Positions 12,993 to 18,804 of a stretch of 18,804 nt of DNA are shown here, in pieces (position 1 is the first letter of the stretch; each line of letters starts with the position of its first letter). The notes under the pieces are model-generated. The model saw only the letters and a program-made list of their open reading frames with translations, was not told where the DNA came from and searched no databases. Origin of the DNA: JAWBOD01 sp964651405 (GTDB taxonomy: Archaea; Aenigmatarchaeota; Aenigmatarchaeia; Aenigmatarchaeales; Aenigmatarchaeaceae); assembly GCA_964651405.1 (NCBI GenBank), contig CAZYZB010000016.1:1-18804 (forward strand), given 5' to 3'. The position numbers and the translations under genes were made by a program.

Positions 12993-13694
12993 ATGATTTC
13001 TTTAGAAAAGGCTGTTATAGCCAGGTTAATAAAATCTGGAGAAAAATTTGAAATACTAGTTGATCCTGAAAAGGCGATGGAGTTTAAGACTGGTAAGGAT
13101 ATTCCATTAGAAGAGCTAATAGCATCCGAGGAGATATTCGAGGATGCAAGAAAGGGGACAAGGACAACTAATGAAAAAATAAACAATGCATTTGGCACGA
13201 ACGACTTGAATGTAATAGCAAAGAAAATAATAACTGAAGGAGAAGTTCAGATAACAACTGAGCAAAAGAAACAAATGCTCGAAGAAAAGACAAAGGCAAT
13301 AGCTACTTTAATCTCTAAACGTGGGGTTAATCCACAGAGTGGAATCCCACATCCAGTTGATAGAGTACTAAGGACAATGGAACAAGCAAAAGTTAGAATC
13401 GATTTGAACAAAAGAGTTGAAGAACAGCTGGAGTCTGTTCTAGAGGAAATACAAAAAATAATTCCAATAAAGTTTGAAAAGATTCAAATTGCAATTAAGA
13501 TTCCGCCTGAATTTTCAGGAAAAGCTGGAAGCGTAGTAAGAAGTTTAGGAGTTTTGTTAAAAGAGGAATGGGCAGGCAATGGAAGTTATATTTGTTTATT
13601 AGAAATACCAGCTGGTGCACAGCCAGAAGTTTATGATCGTTTAAACAATCTAACTCATGGTCAAGTTGAGGTAAAAATTATTAAAAAATTATAG
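12993..13694 (+). CDS. sdo1: Ribosome maturation factor SBDS (Sdo1)
   Basis: A 233-residue protein with the three-domain SBDS layout. The N-terminal FYSH domain includes KAVIARLIKSGEKFEILVDPEKA (residues about 5-27) and GKDIPLEELIASEEIFEDARKG. A helical middle domain has the conserved GVNPQSGIPHPVDRVLRTMEQAKVRIDL (about 110-137). The C-terminal ferredoxin-like domain ends in LEIPAGAQPEVYDRLNN. SBDS removes or monitors the anti-association factor aIF6 on large subunits. TAA immediately precedes the ATG in frame, fixing the start; the SD is weak (GTTGGTTAA). Its place between psmA and rrp4 is the standard archaeal order. Confidence 0.96.
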   Translation: MISLEKAVIARLIKSGEKFEILVDPEKAMEFKTGKDIPLEELIASEEIFEDARKGTRTTNEKINNAFGTNDLNVIAKKIITEGEVQITTEQKKQMLEEKTKAIATLISKRGVNPQSGIPHPVDRVLRTMEQAKVRIDLNKRVEEQLESVLEEIQKIIPIKFEKIQIAIKIPPEFSGKAGSVVRSLGVLLKEEWAGNGSYICLLEIPAGAQPEVYDRLNNLTHGQVEVKIIKKL

Positions 13695-13705
13695 GAGTGA
13701 TTAAT

Positions 13706-14401
13706 ATGGATAAAGAAGTTAAATCGGAAATATTTGTTAAGGAAAGACAATTGGTTATACCTGGAGAAATTTTGGCAAAAGGCTTGGATTTCTTGCCGTC
13801 TTCAGGTTGCTACAGAGTAAATAATGAATTAAAATCGAAATTGCTAGGTTTGGTAAAGTTAAAAGACAGATTTATTGGGATAATTCCTTTAGCAGGAGTT
13901 TACATTCCAAAAACAGGTGACGGTATTATTGGTTTAGTAGAGGATATGCAAACAACAATCTGGATCGTTGACATAAACTCACCGTATGACGCTATATTGC
14001 CTTTAGGCGAGGCTGTTGGAGAATATGTAGACTTAAACAGAACAGATATATCGATATACTATGATATTGGCGATTTGATTTATGCAAAAGTTTTAAATGT
14101 TTCAAAATCAAAGCAAGTTCAATTAACAATGAATGATCACAGAGCACGAAAGCTGATAAGTGGAAGAGTTTTAACCATAACTCCTTCCAAGGTTCCAAGA
14201 TTAATAGGTAAGCAAGGTTCAATGATAGAGCTTATAAAAAATAAAACAAAGTGTCAGATAATAGTTGGACAGAATGGAGTTGTTTGGATAAAAGGAGAAC
14301 AAGAAGGATTAGCTGCAAAAGCTATTCTTACCATAGAGAATGAATCACACATATCTGGCCTTACAGATAAAATTACAGCAATGCTGGAGAAAGGTGAATG
14401 A
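13706..14401 (+). CDS. rrp4: Exosome cap subunit Rrp4
   Basis: A 231-residue protein with the Rrp4 architecture: N-terminal domain with RQLVIPGEILAKG (residues about 15-27), an S1 domain (TTIWIVDINSPYDAILPLGEA through GDLIYAKVLNVSKSKQVQLTM, about 72-145) and a KH domain with the loop GKQGSM (about 169-174). It caps the exosome ring and binds substrate RNA. I chose ATG 13706, eight bases after AGGAG (13693-13697), over an in-frame GTG at 13697 that lies in that SD. The SBDS stop is at 13692-13694. Its own end overlaps the SD of rrp41. The partner cap gene csl4 is not in the window. Confidence 0.95.
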   Translation: MDKEVKSEIFVKERQLVIPGEILAKGLDFLPSSGCYRVNNELKSKLLGLVKLKDRFIGIIPLAGVYIPKTGDGIIGLVEDMQTTIWIVDINSPYDAILPLGEAVGEYVDLNRTDISIYYDIGDLIYAKVLNVSKSKQVQLTMNDHRARKLISGRVLTITPSKVPRLIGKQGSMIELIKNKTKCQIIVGQNGVVWIKGEQEGLAAKAILTIENESHISGLTDKITAMLEKGE

Positions 14402-14402
14402 T

Positions 14403-15143
14403 ATGAGTAAAGTAGGACAACCAGAAAAAATGATTATTAACGGCAAGAGAATAGACAACAGAAGCTTTGAAGAGTTTAGACCAATAACTGCAGAAGTCGG
14501 AGTCTTAAAACGGGCTGAAGGTTCAGCTATTTTCAAATTCGGTGACACGTATGCATTAGCAGCTGTCTATGGACCAAGGACTATGCACCCAAAGCATATG
14601 CAGGATCCTCAGAAAGCAATATTAAGATGCAGGTATTCCATGGCTCCTTTCTCAACAAACGAGAGAATAAGGCCAGGAGTAAGTAGAAGAAGTGTTGAAA
14701 TATCAAAAGTCTTAAATGAGGCCTTGTCAAATGTGGTATTCTTCGAGGATTATCCAAAAACTGGAATAGACGTCTTCGTAGAGATATTACAAGCAGATGC
14801 TTCGACGAGATGCGCAGGTCTTAATGCCGCATCTTTAGCATTGACAGAAGCAGGCATTCCTATCAGAGATCTAATAAGTTCTTGCTCAGTAGGAAAAGTC
14901 GATAATCAAATAGTATTAGACATAGGAGGAGATGAAGACCAATTCGGTGACGTAGACATATCAACCGCAACTATTGGCAATGAAGATAAGTTTGTACTGC
15001 TACAAATGGATGGAATAATTACAAAAGAGGAATTCCATATATTAATTAATCTTGCGAGAAAAGGATGCGCAGAAGTTTACGAAAAACAGAAAAATGCTTT
15101 AAAGGAAAAATATAAAACAGGTGAAATAGATGTTGAAAGCTAG
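14403..15143 (+). CDS. rrp41: Exosome catalytic subunit Rrp41
   Basis: A 246-residue RNase PH-fold protein, the catalytic half of the archaeal exosome ring. Phosphate and RNA-binding arginines lie in RCRYSMAPFSTNERIRPG (residues 75-92) and R95-R96. D169 and D175 in EDQFGDVD match the two active-site aspartates of the family, with the same spacing. QADASTRCAGLNAASLAL (about 130-147) is the other hallmark. It degrades RNA 3' to 5' by phosphorolysis and also adds tails. The start is ATG 14403, six bases after GGTG (14393-14396); the frame is open to 14340, but that would add 21 residues unlike the family. It overlaps rrp42 by 14 bases. Confidence 0.97.
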   Translation: MSKVGQPEKMIINGKRIDNRSFEEFRPITAEVGVLKRAEGSAIFKFGDTYALAAVYGPRTMHPKHMQDPQKAILRCRYSMAPFSTNERIRPGVSRRSVEISKVLNEALSNVVFFEDYPKTGIDVFVEILQADASTRCAGLNAASLALTEAGIPIRDLISSCSVGKVDNQIVLDIGGDEDQFGDVDISTATIGNEDKFVLLQMDGIITKEEFHILINLARKGCAEVYEKQKNALKEKYKTGEIDVES

Positions 15144-15900
15144 TGAAAATTATGTTAGGAAATTAATAGAAGAGGGAATGAGAATTGATGAAAGAGGTTT
15201 TGATCAATTCAGAAAAATAAAAATAGAAACTGATGTAATTAAAAAGGCTGAAGGCTCAGCAAGAGTTTTACTTGGTAACACTCACGTTTTAGTTGGTGTT
15301 AAAATGTCTGTTAACGTGCCTTTCCCAGATACTCCTGATGAAGGTGTTTTAATAGTTAATGCAGAACTAGTTCCAGTAGCATCTCCAACCTTTGATCCAG
15401 GACCACCAGACGAAGAATCTATTGAATTAGCAAGGATTGTGGATAGAGGAATAAGGGAAAGTAATTGCATAGATCTAGAGAAATTATGCATAGAAGAAGG
15501 GAAAAAAGCATGGAACGTAAATATTGACATCCATGTCCTAGATCATGATGGAAATTTGATAGATGCGTCAGCACTAGGAGCAATGGCAGCCTTGCTAAAT
15601 GCTAAAATCCCAAGATACGAAGATGAAAAAGTTGTCTACGGTGAATATGAAGGTAAAATTCCAATAAAAGACACACCAATAGCAGTTACTGTTACAAAGA
15701 TATCTAACAAACTTTTAATTGATGCTAACTTAGAAGAAGAAAGTGCCTTAGATGCAAGGATAACTATTGCAACCAATGAAAATGGAGACTTGTGCGCGAT
15801 TCAAAAAGGTGGGACAGGCTTCTTTACTTCCGAAGAACTAAAGAAAGCAGCAGATTTATCAATTGAAAAGGGTAAAGAATTAAGAGCGTTGATTAAATGA
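15130..15900 (+). CDS. rrp42: Exosome structural subunit Rrp42
   Basis: A 256-residue RNase PH-fold protein. Family blocks are GMRIDERGFDQFRKI (residues about 16-30), the GSARVLLGNTHVLVGVK strand set (about 40-56), FPDTPDEGVLIVNAEL, and FDPGPPDEESIELARIVDRGIRES (about 90-113). The Rrp41-type catalytic aspartate pair is not conserved as such, as expected for the inactive partner that completes the hexameric ring and supplies RNA-binding residues. The ATG is six bases after GGTG (15120-15123) and lies within the end of rrp41. Its stop overlaps the next ATG (ATGA, 15897-15900). Confidence 0.97.
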   Translation: MLKASENYVRKLIEEGMRIDERGFDQFRKIKIETDVIKKAEGSARVLLGNTHVLVGVKMSVNVPFPDTPDEGVLIVNAELVPVASPTFDPGPPDEESIELARIVDRGIRESNCIDLEKLCIEEGKKAWNVNIDIHVLDHDGNLIDASALGAMAALLNAKIPRYEDEKVVYGEYEGKIPIKDTPIAVTVTKISNKLLIDANLEEESALDARITIATNENGDLCAIQKGGTGFFTSEELKKAADLSIEKGKELRALIK

Positions 15901-16112
15901 CAAAAAAAGTTGGTTTAACAGGAAAATTTGGTCCACGCTACGGGACTAGAACAAAGAAGATAGTCTTGGAAATAGAATCTAAGCAGAAAAAAGAAAAAGT
16001 ATGCCCCTATTGCGAAAGATCAGCATTGAAAAGACTAGCAGCAGGGATTTGGTATTGCAAGAAGTGCAAGACAAAATTCGCTGGAAGGGCATATTTTCCC
16101 AAGAGTGGTTAA
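15897..16112 (+). CDS. rpl37ae: Ribosomal protein eL43 (L37Ae)
   Basis: A 71-residue zinc ribbon ribosomal protein. The N-terminus TKKVGLTGKFGPRYGTRTKK is typical, and the zinc site is C36-x2-C39 with C54-x2-C57 (CPYC...CKKC), followed by the conserved FAGRAY. It binds 23S rRNA in the large subunit. The start codon overlaps the stop of rrp42 in ATGA, and rpoP begins directly after its stop, so all three are co-translated. Position after rrp42 is the normal archaeal order. Confidence 0.96.
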   Translation: MTKKVGLTGKFGPRYGTRTKKIVLEIESKQKKEKVCPYCERSALKRLAAGIWYCKKCKTKFAGRAYFPKSG

Positions 16113-16247
16113 ATGTATAAATGCTTAAAGTGCGGAAAAGAGATAGATGTAAAACAAGTCAAGGACAAGATAAGATGTCCTTACTGCGGATACAGAATTG
16201 TAGTAAAGCAAGCTCCAACAACTTTAACAAAGGTTAAAGCAGATTAA
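16113..16247 (+). CDS. rpoP: DNA-directed RNA polymerase subunit P
   Basis: A 44-residue zinc-binding protein with C4-x2-C7 and C22-x2-C25 (YKCLKCGKEI; RCPYCGYRI), the signature of archaeal RpoP, the counterpart of eukaryotic Rpb12. It bridges the large Rpo2 and Rpo3 subunits in RNA polymerase. The ATG begins immediately after the eL43 stop (16110-16112), preceded by GAGTGGTTAA. The stop at 16245-16247 is one base before the Pcc1 ATG. The eL43-rpoP-pcc1 order is conserved in archaea, which strengthens the call despite the short length. Confidence 0.93.
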   Translation: MYKCLKCGKEIDVKQVKDKIRCPYCGYRIVVKQAPTTLTKVKAD

Positions 16248-16248
16248 A

Positions 16249-16467
16249 ATGAAGGCTGAGATAGAAATAGAATGCAAAGAACCTGAAATAGTTATTAGGT
16301 CAATAAAGCCTGATGAAGGTGAAATAAAAAAATTTGATGTCAAGATATCAGCAGAGAAAAACAAGCTAAAAATAAAAGTAGAGTCTAAAGACATCCCAGG
16401 CTTATTGGCTGGAATAAACTCTTACCTTAGACTAGTAAAAGTAGCAATTGATGCTATGGAGGCATAA
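16249..16467 (+). CDS. pcc1: KEOPS complex subunit Pcc1
   Basis: A 72-residue protein matching Pcc1: strand AEIEIECKEPEIVIRSIKPDEG, strand FDVKISAEKNKLKIKVESKD, then the helix PGLLAGINSYLRLVKVAIDAM. Archaeal Pcc1 dimerises and binds Kae1 in KEOPS, which makes threonylcarbamoyladenosine at position 37 of ANN-decoding tRNAs. It begins one base after the rpoP stop and ends one base before the prefoldin ATG, so it is in the middle of the operon. Similarity to the family is by pattern and position; the sequence is short. Confidence 0.88.
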   Translation: MKAEIEIECKEPEIVIRSIKPDEGEIKKFDVKISAEKNKLKIKVESKDIPGLLAGINSYLRLVKVAIDAMEA

Positions 16468-16468
16468 T

Positions 16469-16672
16469 ATGTCTGAAATAAAAATAACNNNNNNNNNNNN
16501 NNNNNNNNNNNNNNNNNNNNNNNNNNNNNNNNNNNNNNNNNNNNNNNNNNNNNNNNNNNNNNNNNNNNNNNNNNNNNNNNNNNNNNNNGATAGGTTAAAA
16601 GAGTCTCAAGAGAAGTTTGAGGAATTTTTAAAAGCAACTCAGGGAAAAACTGAAAAAATAAGAGCTGTTTAA
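16469..16672 (+). CDS. pfdB: Prefoldin beta subunit, interrupted by assembly gap
   Basis: Only the ends are readable: MSEIKI before, and a coiled-coil end after (DRLKESQEKFEEFLKATQGKTEKIRAV), a run of 100 N. The 5' end sits where archaea place the prefoldin beta gene, directly after pcc1, and the charged heptad C-terminus fits a prefoldin helix. As drawn the product has 67 residues, whereas prefoldin beta is about 110-125, so roughly 50 codons are probably missing and the N-run is a placeholder. The chaperone hands unfolded proteins to the thermosome. The two ends could belong to different genes if the gap is larger than expected. Confidence 0.55.
   Translation: MSEIKIXXXXXXXXXXXXXXXXXXXXXXXXXXXXXXXXXXDRLKESQEKFEEFLKATQGKTEKIRAV
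16489..16588. other. Assembly gap of exactly 100 N
   Basis: A run of 100 undetermined bases, the conventional scaffold gap size rather than a measured length. It lies inside the prefoldin gene. The reading frame happens to stay open across it, which carries no information because the gap length is arbitrary. Synteny on either side of this point is only as good as the scaffolding. Confidence 0.98.
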
Positions 16673-16678
16673 TTTTTT

Positions 16679-16795
16679 TTATTTATTTTTTTCTAATAAA
16701 CTTCTTAATGCACCAGAAACAGCTATGCCATATAATTTAACAGTATCATTAATGATTGTTTTAGTTTGCTCTTCATTTGTCCTTAAAATATTCAT
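16679..16795 (-). CDS. Small ORF, 38 residues, coupled to upstream gene
   Basis: An open frame from ATG (16793-16795) to TAA (16679-16681) on the minus strand. It starts three bases after the TAG stop of the 178-residue gene, with purine-rich GGTAGGGA directly before the ATG. The product (MNILRTNEEQTKTI...) has a polar start and an amphipathic to hydrophobic helix (LYGIAVSGALRSLLEK). I do not recognise it. The tight spacing favours a real gene, but its length does not allow certainty. It converges with the prefoldin gene, leaving six bases between them. Confidence 0.4.
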   Translation of the reverse strand: MNILRTNEEQTKTIINDTVKLYGIAVSGALRSLLEKNK

Positions 16796-16798
16796 TCC

Positions 16799-17335
16799 CT
16801 ACCAGTATTGCGAAACATAAGTTTCTTTTTCTGGAGATAATAGCACATGAACTGGTCTCGGGTATTCAGGACTAATTGGAACTACTCCAGCATATTCTAA
16901 GGTCTCATGCTTTATTCCTTTTGCCTTCAAAACTTTCATGAGAAGAGAAATATCAGAACTCTCTCTAAGTGTTTCTAGAACCTCATTATTTATTGCTTTT
17001 TCTTTTCCAGTTTTTCTGTTTTTTAAAATTCCTGTCCAGATACTTCCAAAATATTCTGCCTCACCGTCTACATGCTTGGCTATTTCCTCATAGTCACGAT
17101 CTGCAAAACTTATTTCTTTACACCCTAATATTTCTTTTTTAGTTCTTTCTTCTAAGAACCCAAAATCATCTATGGATTTTGATAAAATATAAAGAAAATA
17201 TGGAACAGAAGAATATTTCATTATAACTATTCCATTTAAAATTTTTGAAGTAGAAATCGAACCTTCAAAGCTATCTTCCCACTCTAAAGAAAAATCTGAG
17301 TTATAGTCAGCAAGACATCTTATTTTACTATTCAT
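16799..17335 (-). CDS. Unknown protein, 178 residues
   Basis: I do not recognise this protein. No signal peptide or clear membrane helix is present, though residues about 33-55 (NGIVIMKYSSVPYFLYILSK) are fairly hydrophobic. The middle is acidic and helical (KEISFADRDYEEIAKHVDGEAEYFG), and the C-terminus has PISPEYPRPVHVLLSPEKE. A TATA-like TTTATAAAAAT (minus strand, centred near 17366) lies about 30 bases before the ATG at 17335, consistent with a leaderless or short-leader transcript. It is followed closely by a 38-residue ORF on the same strand and reads away from the phosphatase-like gene. Confidence 0.65.
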   Translation of the reverse strand: MNSKIRCLADYNSDFSLEWEDSFEGSISTSKILNGIVIMKYSSVPYFLYILSKSIDDFGFLEERTKKEILGCKEISFADRDYEEIAKHVDGEAEYFGSIWTGILKNRKTGKEKAINNEVLETLRESSDISLLMKVLKAKGIKHETLEYAGVVPISPEYPRPVHVLLSPEKETYVSQYW

Positions 17336-17370
17336 ATATAAAAAAGGATAACGAAAGAATTTATTTTTAT

Positions 17371-17386
17371 AAATTACTCAACAGTT
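17371..17386 (+). repeat. 16-bp direct repeat, copy 1
   Basis: AAATTACTCAACAGTT matches 17485-17500 (AAATTATTCAACAGTT) at 15 of 16 positions in the same orientation, 114 bp apart. The copies flank a GC-richer segment in the divergent intergenic region. Confidence 0.6.
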
Positions 17387-17406
17387 AAGAATTTAAATTT
17401 TAATTG

Positions 17407-17455
17407 GGTTGACCGCTATTTCGCACTTTAAACGCTGAGAATGGCTTCCTTTTTG
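17407..17455. other. GC-richer intergenic island with stem and T-run
   Basis: Between the two direct repeats lies a segment with distinctly higher GC than its surroundings (GGGTTGACCGC... to GGCTTCC). GCTATT (17416-17421) can pair with AATGGC (17442-17447), allowing one G-T pair, and CTTTTT follows. That is the layout of a small structured RNA or terminator on the plus strand. There is no open frame of useful length on either strand. No RNA family recognised; candidate only. Confidence 0.25.
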
Positions 17456-17484
17456 TCACATATAAATATGTCCCATCAGTAAGA

Positions 17485-17500
17485 AAATTATTCAACAGTT
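17485..17500 (+). repeat. 16-bp direct repeat, copy 2
   Basis: AAATTATTCAACAGTT, the partner of 17371-17386, with one C/T difference. It lies 44 bases before the preferred ATG of the phosphatase-like gene, so it could be a regulator site for that gene, with copy 1 serving the divergent gene. Confidence 0.6.
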
Positions 17501-17543
17501 TATTTTATTAGCAATATATTTTTGTTTGAAGCATAATTATACT

Positions 17544-17990
17544 ATGCCAAAAAGGTTATCACACAAAATAATCATAGGATGTTTTGAAGATCTGTGTTAC
17601 AGTAACACACTACCTTACTCTACATCAGCAGCTGTAATTAACTGTCTACATGGCAATGGCGATGAAGAGGTTAAAAATGGCAAACCATGCCTAGGCATAA
17701 CACTGCATGACGACTTTCATATATCAGATTGGGCTTTTGACCATTCTGTTGACTTTATTAAAAAATATATAAACAAAGGGAATGTTTTGGTTTGTTGTGA
17801 ATCTGGAAGTAGTAGGAGCGTCGCGATTGGCATGGCGTATTACATATCTTTGGGGAAAAAGTATGAAGAAGCGATTAAATTGCTTGGAAAAAGCAGCGGA
17901 CCTGGGAGAATACATAACGTATCTTTATTGAGCTGGGCTCTGAAGAAGGGATATGTATCTGAAGAAGAGCGCAAAAAGTGGGACTACTAA
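17544..17990 (+). CDS. Dual-specificity-type protein phosphatase
   Basis: A 148-residue cytoplasmic protein of the DSP/cysteine phosphatase fold. The P-loop is VLVCCESGSSRSVAIGMAYYI, a C-x5-R motif (C85 and R91 from this ATG). The usual His before the catalytic Cys is replaced by Cys. A candidate general-acid Asp is in LHDDFHISDW (residues about 56-57), and the helix following the P-loop is typical. It should remove phosphate from Tyr/Ser/Thr or another phosphorylated substrate; the target is unknown. I chose ATG 17544 over an in-frame TTG at 17526 because neither has an SD site and MPKRLSHK is a natural beginning. It stands alone on the strand. Confidence 0.8.
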   Translation: MPKRLSHKIIIGCFEDLCYSNTLPYSTSAAVINCLHGNGDEEVKNGKPCLGITLHDDFHISDWAFDHSVDFIKKYINKGNVLVCCESGSSRSVAIGMAYYISLGKKYEEAIKLLGKSSGPGRIHNVSLLSWALKKGYVSEEERKKWDY

Positions 17991-18135
17991 AATTAGCTTA
18001 TTTCTATAATAATGAATTTACCATAGAAATTTTTGCCTAACTAGTAAAGTGCAGAGAAAATGTCAAATCAATTAGATATTTAAATTCTTAATAACAAGAT
18101 AAAGAAAGTATGATGCATATGGCAGGGTGTCTACT

Positions 18136-18378
18136 ATGTTTGAAAACGTTATACCACTCATTCAACAAGTCGCTAGTGATAGAACCGTACCAAGAAATAT
18201 AAGAATCATGTGCGAAGACTCGATAAAAGTTCTACAGAATGAAAAGGAAGACCTTGCTGTAAGGGTTAACACTGTGATATCAAGCATGGATGAAATCTCA
18301 AATGACCCTAACATTCCTACTTACACGAGAACTCAAGTCTGGAACATTGTCTCAATATTAGAAAGCGTGCATAAATAG
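18136..18378 (+). CDS. UPF0147 family protein
   Basis: An 80-residue all-helical protein matching the archaeal UPF0147 family: VIPLIQQVASDRTVPRNIRIMCEDSIKVLQ (residues about 5-34), a repeat-like second half DEISNDPNIPTYTRTQVWNIVSILE, and no membrane segment. The two halves share the pattern D..[VI]P...R......., suggesting an internal helical duplication. Function is unknown although the family is widely conserved in archaea. The ATG at 18136 lies six bases after GGTG (18126-18129), so I prefer it to the in-frame GTG at 18127 that overlaps the SD. The sepF gene follows 73 bases later with its own promoter. Confidence 0.9.
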   Translation: MFENVIPLIQQVASDRTVPRNIRIMCEDSIKVLQNEKEDLAVRVNTVISSMDEISNDPNIPTYTRTQVWNIVSILESVHK

Positions 18379-18391
18379 GATAAAATCAATT

Positions 18392-18409
18392 ACATATCTT
18401 TTTATATGT
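18392..18409 (+). promoter_or_regulatory. Hairpin with T-run overlapping sepF promoter
   Basis: ACATAT (18392-18397) and ATATGT (18404-18409) pair around CTTTTT. The T-rich loop could end the UPF0147 transcript, and TTTTTATATG (18399-18408) is a plausible TATA box for sepF, about 25 bases before a start in the region near 18430. One element may serve both roles. Confidence 0.4.
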
Positions 18410-18451
18410 CCAAAAATAATTAAGATTATAATAATTTTGGAGGATGGTTAA

Positions 18452-18793
18452 ATGTTTTTAGAAAAATTATTCGGCAGAGGCTTTAAAGAAATAGGCGAAG
18501 AGGAATTTATCGAATTAGACACCGAAGAAGCACATGTACCTTCTGGAAAGATTCCAATAAGAGTTGATAAATTAGAAGATTTTTCAGACACAGACAGAAT
18601 TCAGAAGTTAATGAGGGAAGGATCAATAGTCTTGGTCAAAATCAAGGCATTAAGAGGCAAGGACATTTCAGAATTAAAGAGAGCTATTGACAAATTAAGA
18701 AAAACTTGTGTTGCAATGAACGGTGACATCGCCGGAATTGACGAAGATTTTGTTATAATAACACCAGCATTTGCTCATGTAGCAAGAATATAA
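18452..18793 (+). CDS. sepF: SepF-type FtsZ membrane anchor
   Basis: A 113-residue protein of the archaeal SepF (DUF552) family. The first residues, MFLEKLFGRGFKEI, form an amphipathic helix suited to membrane binding. After an acidic linker the core begins at IPIRVDKLEDFSDTDRIQKLMREGSIVLVKIKAL (residues about 34-67) and ends DIAGIDEDFVIITPAFAHV. SepF tethers FtsZ to the membrane at the division site, and archaea that use FtsZ for division generally carry it. A strong SD (GGAGG, 18440-18444) precedes the ATG by seven bases, unlike the GGTG type used by most neighbours. The gene is complete; only 11 bases follow it. Confidence 0.93.
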   Translation: MFLEKLFGRGFKEIGEEEFIELDTEEAHVPSGKIPIRVDKLEDFSDTDRIQKLMREGSIVLVKIKALRGKDISELKRAIDKLRKTCVAMNGDIAGIDEDFVIITPAFAHVARI

Positions 18794-18804
18794 AACAATT
18801 ATTT

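Noticed and set aside
14340..14402. 21-residue N-terminal extension of Rrp41
   Set aside because: It overlaps the end of rrp4, does not resemble the family N-terminus, and the ATG at 14403 has a properly spaced GGTG.

Overview
This is an AT-rich, gene-dense archaeal segment. The evidence is a near-complete exosome/RNase P/proteasome superoperon (eL15, Rpp30, Pop5, PsmA, SBDS, Rrp4, Rrp41, Rrp42, eL43, RpoP, Pcc1, prefoldin), archaeal TATA boxes at leaderless distance from several starts, GGTG-type Shine-Dalgarno (SD) sites, frequent TTG starts, an NreA-type repair protein and an archaeal SepF. Tight packing, many very small membrane proteins and the style of the unknown genes suggest a small-genome DPANN-like archaeon (Woesearchaeota/Pacearchaeota type), but that placement is an inference. 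A run of exactly 100 N marks a scaffolded draft assembly. I see no rRNA, tRNA, CRISPR array or transposase.

Layout. 1-3.3 kb is an accessory stretch: the start of an exported protein, a GC-rich island with two hairpins, two tandem paralogous winged-helix regulators on the minus strand, a toxin-antitoxin-like pair (PBECR-like nuclease plus DUF2283), a 43-residue ribbon-helix-helix (RHH) protein, an unknown 163-residue protein, and a leaderless pair of small membrane proteins behind a palindrome. 3.3-7.6 kb is a minus-strand run: NreA repair protein, overlapping radical SAM protein of the SplB family, MFS transporter, exported protein, and a tail-anchoring acidic small protein; the last three are linked by SD sites built over stop codons. 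7.6-9.8 kb holds a sequon-saturated surface protein overlapping a PP-loop tRNA thiolation enzyme, then a convergent small membrane protein.

9.9-16.7 kb is the core superoperon, interrupted between the Pop5 gene and psmA by an unrelated two-domain winged-helix protein with its own promoter. The products form one RNA and protein turnover and translation set: RNase P subunits, the 20S proteasome alpha ring, the SBDS ribosome maturation factor, the exosome cap (Rrp4) and ring (Rrp41/Rrp42), two ribosomal proteins, an RNA polymerase subunit, a KEOPS subunit and a chaperone subunit. The proteasome alpha gene appears to start at a non-canonical ATC codon. The prefoldin gene is broken by the assembly gap.

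16.7-18.8 kb has a minus-strand pair of unknown genes, an intergenic region with a GC-rich island flanked by 16-bp direct repeats, a dual-specificity phosphatase-like protein, a UPF0147 protein and the FtsZ anchor SepF.
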